Part shown: positions 60,217 through 64,000 of the stretch, piece by piece
Layout of the letters: every line of letters begins with the position of its first letter
Numbering within the stretch: position 1 is the stretch's first letter
Origin: UPXZ01 sp049840795
GTDB taxonomy: Bacteria; Bacteroidota; Bacteroidia; Bacteroidales; Paludibacteraceae
DNA: 64,000 nucleotides
Assembly (NCBI GenBank): GCA_049840795.1
Contig: JASGJK010000010.1
Coordinates: 62,001 to 126,000 of the forward strand
Direction: 5' to 3'
Program-made: the position numbers and the translations under genes
Notes under the pieces: model-generated
What the model was told of the DNA's origin: nothing
The model's database searches: none
What the model saw: the letters and a program-made list of their open reading frames with translations, nothing else

Positions 60217-60924
60217 ATGAAATATAAACGAATACTCCTTAAGCTAAGCGGCGAATCGCTCGCAGCCGAAAAGAAACAAGGTATTGATGTGATTCGACTC
60301 GAAGAATATGCGAGTCAAATCAAAGAATTAGCTGAATTAGGTGTTCAGGTGGGGATTGTTATTGGTGGGGGAAATATATTCAGGGGATTAAGCGGCGCTT
60401 CAAATGGCTTTGACCGTGTTCAGGGTGATCAGATGGGAATGTTGGCAACGGTCATCAATAGTTTGGCGCTTAATTCAGTATTGCAAGCTAACGGAACAAA
60501 ATCTCGCGTGCTCACCTCGGTGCGTATGGAACCCATTGGTGAATATTATAGTAAACGCTATGCCATAGAGTGTTTGGAAAAGGGAGAAGTTATGATAATA
60601 GCCGGTGGAACAAGTAATCCGTATTTCACTACCGATACAGCTTCATCGCTTCGTGCCATTGAAATAGAAGCAGAAGTGATGTTAAAAGGCACTCGCGTAG
60701 ATGGAATCTATACTGCTGATCCGGAAAAAGATACATCAGCGGTGAAATTTGATGAAATTACATACGACGAAATTTATAATCGTAACTTGAAAGTGATGGA
60801 TTTAACGGCAACTACAATGTGTAAAGAAAATAATATGCCTATCTATGTGTTTGATATGGATACGGTGGGTAATCTGAAAAAAGTTGTTACCGGAGAAAAT
60901 ATCGGAACACTTGTCAGAAATTGA
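60217..60924 (+). CDS. pyrH: UMP kinase
   Basis: 235 residues, intact. Start MKYKRILLKLSGESLAAEKK with the conserved KLSGE motif, VGIVIGGGNIFRG, FDRVQGDQMGMLATVINSLA (effector/UMP site), AGGTSNPYFTTDTASSLRAI and EVMLKGTRVDGIYTADPEKD. Phosphorylates UMP to UDP with ATP. Followed by frr and rsgA, the usual Bacteroidales order. Confidence 0.96.
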   Translation: MKYKRILLKLSGESLAAEKKQGIDVIRLEEYASQIKELAELGVQVGIVIGGGNIFRGLSGASNGFDRVQGDQMGMLATVINSLALNSVLQANGTKSRVLTSVRMEPIGEYYSKRYAIECLEKGEVMIIAGGTSNPYFTTDTASSLRAIEIEAEVMLKGTRVDGIYTADPEKDTSAVKFDEITYDEIYNRNLKVMDLTATTMCKENNMPIYVFDMDTVGNLKKVVTGENIGTLVRN

Positions 60925-61024
60925 ATGGTGAATCAACCGGTATCGATTTTTCAAAGAAATAAATTTAACTTGCCAATTGAAATCTCTCAGGGAGAGGATT
61001 CTCGGGCTTTTAGACAATATAAAT

Positions 61025-61585
61025 ATGCAAGACTATAAACAATACTTGAAAGATGCTGAGGAAATGATGCAGGCATCGGTTGAATATCTTGACGAGTCGC
61101 TGGCGCATATACGTGCCGGAAAAGCAAATCCACGTATTTTGGATGGAGTGAAAATAGAATATTACGGTTCACTTGTTCCTTTAAGCAATGTGGCGTCTGT
61201 AAATACACCTGACGCTAAAACTATTACCATTCAACCTTGGGAAAAAGCACTGATTCCCGTGATTGAGAAAGCCATATTAAATTCAGACGTGGGAATAACC
61301 CCGATGAACAACGGAGAGCATATTCGTCTCGGAATACCGCCGTTAACGGAAGAAAGACGTAAACAATTAGTAAAACAGTCGCGTCACGAGGGTGAAGAAG
61401 CCAAGATTAGTGTGCGAAATTCGCGTAGAGAAGCTATCGAACAACTGAAAAAATTAATAAAGGAAGGCTTACCCGAAGATACGGAAAAAGATGCAGAAGC
61501 CGAAGTACAAAAAATTCATGACAAGTATATCAAAAGAATAGATGAACAGCTTGCCGCGAAAGAAAAAGAAATTATGACAGTATAA
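61025..61585 (+). CDS. frr: Ribosome recycling factor
   Basis: 186 residues; ATG 61025 is preferred over the in-frame start at 60977 because it matches the family N-terminus (MQDYKQYLKDAEEMMQASVE). Core motif IRAGKANPRILDGVKIEYYG, then the conserved VASVNTPDAKTITIQPWEKA, GEHIRLGIPPLTEERRKQLV and helix KISVRNSRREAIEQLKKL. Splits post-termination ribosomes with EF-G. Intact. Confidence 0.96.
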   Translation: MQDYKQYLKDAEEMMQASVEYLDESLAHIRAGKANPRILDGVKIEYYGSLVPLSNVASVNTPDAKTITIQPWEKALIPVIEKAILNSDVGITPMNNGEHIRLGIPPLTEERRKQLVKQSRHEGEEAKISVRNSRREAIEQLKKLIKEGLPEDTEKDAEAEVQKIHDKYIKRIDEQLAAKEKEIMTV

Positions 61586-61682
61586 CGGGCAATTTTGTTA
61601 AAAATAAAATTAATATGTCTCGTTTGTTTTAAGTAGCCGTAAAACAAACTTATAAGTAGAAATTAACAAGTAGATAATATCT

Positions 61683-61717
61683 AATAGCGGTTGTTCCTTT
61701 GTAAATAATCGCTATTT
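61683..61717 (+). terminator. Weak terminator candidate after frr
   Basis: AATAGCG (61683-61689) and CGCTATT (61710-61716) can pair around a 20-base loop and are followed by TT. Weak. Confidence 0.3.
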
Positions 61718-61774
61718 TGGTTGAATAAAGCATTATACTAAATCAAAAATACGGTAGATTTTTTTAACAACCGA

Positions 61775-61960
61775 ATGAAAGGATTGGTAATTAAAAATAC
61801 AGGAAGCTGGTACACGGTAAAATCTGAAGACGGAAATCAAATTGACTGTAAAATCAAAGGAAATTTCCGTACGAAAGATATTCGTACCACCAATCCGATT
61901 GCAGTAGGCGACTGGGTGGAATACCTTCCACCGAAAGATAACTCTGCTCCAATGATTTAG
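61775..61960 (+). pseudogene. rsgA: RsgA ribosome GTPase, N-terminal part (in-frame TAG)
   Basis: OB-fold opening MKGLVIKNTGSWYTVKSEDG with KIKGNFRTKDIRTTNPIAVG and DWVEYLPPKDNSAPMI, then TAG at 61958-61960. The frame continues unchanged after the stop (NICDRKNYIVRKSSNLSKQS), so this is a nonsense codon and not a shift. RsgA checks 30S maturation. Confidence 0.9.
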
Positions 61961-62026
61961 AACATTTGCGACCGTAAGAATTATATTGTCCGTAAATCAT
62001 CCAATCTATCGAAGCAATCGCACATA

Positions 62027-62701
62027 TTGGCTGCCAATCTTGATTTGGTGGCGCTGGTGGTTACCGTAAATTATCCGGAAACTTCTACCGTTTTTGTCGA
62101 TCGTTTTTTAGCGGTTGCCGAAGCCTATCGCGTGCCGGCTTGCATTGTAATCAATAAAATAGACCGTTATTCTGACGATGAAATAGAGTACTCCAAAGCA
62201 TTAAAAATACTTTATGAAACCTTGAACTATCCGGTATTTTTAATCTCAGCATTGGATGAAGAGTCATTGGCTTCCTTCAAAAATTATATAAGCAATAAAA
62301 CAACTTTAATTGCCGGAAATTCGGGAGTTGGAAAGTCAACACTGATTAACGCGTTGATTCCGCATACAACCGTAAGAACCAATGCAATCTCAGAATATCA
62401 TAACAAAGGGATGCACACCACTACTTTTTCCGAAATGTTTGAACTTGATAGTGGTGGTTGCGTTATTGATACACCGGGTATTAAAGGTTTTGGCACAGTC
62501 GATTTCAAAGAAGCGGAAGTCGGGCATTTTTTCAAGAAATATTTCCAGTATTCTCGTCACTGTAGATTCAATAATTGTACGCACGTACACGAGCCAGGAT
62601 GTGCCGTAAGAGAGGCGGTAGAAAAAAGTCTGATAAGTTCTTCACGCTATTCCGGTTATCTAAGTGTATTAGAAGATAGTAAAGAAGGCAAATATCGTTA
62701 A
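62027..62701 (+). pseudogene. rsgA: RsgA ribosome GTPase, GTPase and zinc domain
   Basis: Circularly permuted GTPase order: NKID (G4, CIVINKIDRY), then AGNSGVGKSTLINAL (G1), then DTPGIKGFG (G3), and the zinc-binding C-terminus HCRFNNCTHVHEPGCAVREA. All catalytic and zinc residues are present, so only the upstream TAG interrupts an otherwise normal 308-residue gene. Confidence 0.93.
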
Positions 62702-62769
62702 TATGATAATAACCAATATGAAAATGTAATAATTTGTAATAAATATTAGGAAAAATCGAAAATAATCGA

Positions 62770-62777
62770 TACATTTG
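62770..62777 (+). promoter_or_regulatory. Possible -7 box of the Lrp/AsnC gene
   Basis: TACATTTG fits TAnnTTTG, 35 bases before the ATG. No clear -33 box. Confidence 0.45.
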
Positions 62778-62811
62778 CACACAACATTATTTTATTTCAA
62801 AAAAATATACC

Positions 62812-63321
62812 ATGGGACATCATCAGATAGATCGTTTAGACAGAAAGATTTTGCAGCTTATTTCGCAAGACGCGCGGATACCTTTCCTTGAAGTGGCTCG
62901 CGAGTGTAATGTGTCTGGAGCGGCTATTCACCAGCGTATTCAAAAACTACGTAATTTGGGCATTATCAAAGGTTCTGAATTTGTGATTGATACTTATAAG
63001 ATTGGTTATCAGACATGTGCGTATATTGGTATTATTCTGTCAGATATTAAGAAATTCAACAGTGTGGTCGATGAATTAAAGAAAATTCCCGAAATAGTTG
63101 AATGTCATTATGCTACCGGAAAATATTCGATGTTTTTGAAGATATATACCAAGGATAATCGTCACTTATTACGTATCATTCTTGATCATCTTACTTTAAT
63201 CGATGGGGTAGAGCATACCGAAACTTTCCAGCTTTCGTTAGATGAGATATTTCACCGTCAACTGGCAGTTTTTGATGTTGCCGAAGAGGATGATGAAGAT
63301 GACGATGTGGCAGAGGACTAA
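62812..63321 (+). CDS. Lrp/AsnC-family regulator
   Basis: 169 residues, intact. N-terminal winged helix HQIDRLDRKILQLISQDARI through GAAIHQRIQKLRNLGIIKGS; C-terminal RAM/ACT-like domain (TCAYIGIILSDIKKFNSVVD, VECHYATGKYSMFLKIYTKD) that binds amino acids and forms octamers in the family. An extra acidic tail (DVAEEDDEDDDVAED) is less usual. It lies between rsgA and the IS copy B. Targets unknown. Confidence 0.92.
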   Translation: MGHHQIDRLDRKILQLISQDARIPFLEVARECNVSGAAIHQRIQKLRNLGIIKGSEFVIDTYKIGYQTCAYIGIILSDIKKFNSVVDELKKIPEIVECHYATGKYSMFLKIYTKDNRHLLRIILDHLTLIDGVEHTETFQLSLDEIFHRQLAVFDVAEEDDEDDDVAED

Positions 63322-63332
63322 GATATAAAAAG

Positions 63333-64000
63333 ATTGGTATAGGCGTTTAGTTCGCTGTAATTTTGGATAAATCTGCTACTTTTGTAGCGTGGATATTAGG
63401 AAACAATATATAGGAGTGAATTCAATAGAGTTCAATAAATATTTTCAGACACAGGAGGATTGCTATCGCTATGTTTCAGAAATAAAATGGTCAGCCGAGC
63501 ATCCTTACCAATGTAAGAAGTGTGGTCATTTGAAATTTGGCAAAGGCAAAAAGCCCTATTCACATCGTTGCGCCAAATGCAATTACGATGAAAGCCCCAC
63601 TTCTGGAACTATGTTTGACAAGTTGAAATTTTCATTGCTTATCGCATTTCATATCTGTTTTAAAATTTAGCACCAAGAAGAAAGGAATGTCTTCATTGGA
63701 ATTGTCAGAGGAATTTGGATTGCGCCAGAAAACAGTATGGGAATTTAAGTGGAAAATCCAACAAGCAATGACAAGTAGCCGTAAAAGCCGATTGGAGGGC
63801 AAAGTTCAGGTTGATGAGTTTCTCATAGGAGAATACGAAGAAGGTAAAGTTGGTCGTAGTGGCGACAGTAAAAAGAAGTTAGTAATTGTTGGGCTTGAAA
63901 TTTTGGAAGATAAAAAAGGTGTTGGTCGAGCTTATGCACAAGTAATTGAGCATGCTTCGAGCAAAGAATTTAGACCATTTTTTCAAACATATATCAGCAA
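63333..64000 (+). mobile_element. IS1595-family element, copy B, running off the window
   Basis: Left end ATTGGTATAGGCGTTTAGTT (63333 on) matches copy A (17185) with a few differences, and the interior is nearly identical to copy A to the window end. The right end is outside the window. Confidence 0.88.
63389..63670 (+). pseudogene. IS1595 transposase, copy B, zinc-ribbon part (frameshifted)
   Basis: 93 residues identical in type to copy A (YQCKKCGHLKFGKGKKPYSH). An extra T at 63661-63668 (AAAATTTAGC versus AAAATTAGC in copy A) shifts the frame into TAG. The catalytic half continues from about 63668 to beyond 64000 with CAG, not TAG, at the codon that is mutated in copy A. So the two copies are damaged at different places. 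Confidence 0.9.

Overview
This window comes from a low-GC member of the Bacteroidota, most likely order Bacteroidales. The support is the 16S/23S/5S operon (16S 3' end GCTGGAACACCTCC), two tandem rRNA promoters of Bacteroidota type (TTTG-N19-TACCTTTG), a type IX secretion C-terminal sorting domain, GldG, a FadL/OmpP1-type outer membrane protein, serC-serA and pyrH-frr-rsgA gene order, and many interspersed Bacteroidota repeats. I cannot assign a genus. A striking property is the number of broken reading frames: about twenty genes are interrupted by single-base shifts or one stop codon, many in short A/T runs, while prfC, serA, pyrH, frr, the AAE transporter and the rRNAs look intact. Either the genome is decaying under IS pressure or the assembly carries uncorrected indels; reads would decide.

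Layout. 1-5.3 kb: parA 5' part, an IS4-family element, a Tat-exported TPR protein and a small T9SS-sorted protein. 5.5-20.3 kb: a polymorphic toxin locus. One long SpvB/TcdB/RHS-repeat gene (in three frame-shifted pieces) ends in a variable tip and an immunity-like lipoprotein. It is followed by three orphan cassettes, each made of the last part of the RHS core, a new C-terminal tip and a small exported immunity candidate. Two tips carry a HExxH zinc-protease motif and pair with lipoproteins. Two carry an HTH...(S)xxD motif resembling JAMM/DUF4329 domains and pair with secreted proteins whose tails resemble a TonB-receptor plug. Cassette borders carry a recurring IS1-end-like motif, and IS1595 and IS1 relics lie inside the array.

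20.3-40.5 kb: degraded IS1, tatC-tatA, a CotH-like lipoprotein, another IS1595-type element, gldG (broken, no gldF beside it), prfC, a broken FadL-type porin, a Ser/Gly/Tyr-rich exported protein, prmA, DUF1080 and DUF3667 genes, a DUF2089-YIP1-hydrolase operon, and serC-serA. 40.7-46.5 kb: complete rRNA operon with a lone tRNA-Ala(UGC), tandem promoters and a clear terminator.

46.5-55.3 kb: a 5'-truncated tonB and a block of exported repeat proteins (three-fold-repeat lipoprotein, TPR/coiled-coil protein, WG-repeat lipoprotein), an Mrr-like nuclease and a zinc-ribbon membrane protein. Part of this block is bounded by a direct repeat. 55.4-56.8 kb: an HU-like gene flanked by four 23-bp palindromic repeats, a leader terminator hairpin, a (TC)24 tract and an HU pseudogene. 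57-64 kb: AAE-type transporter plus porin, pyrH, frr, rsgA (with an in-frame TAG), an Lrp/AsnC regulator, and a second copy of the first IS1595 element running off the window.
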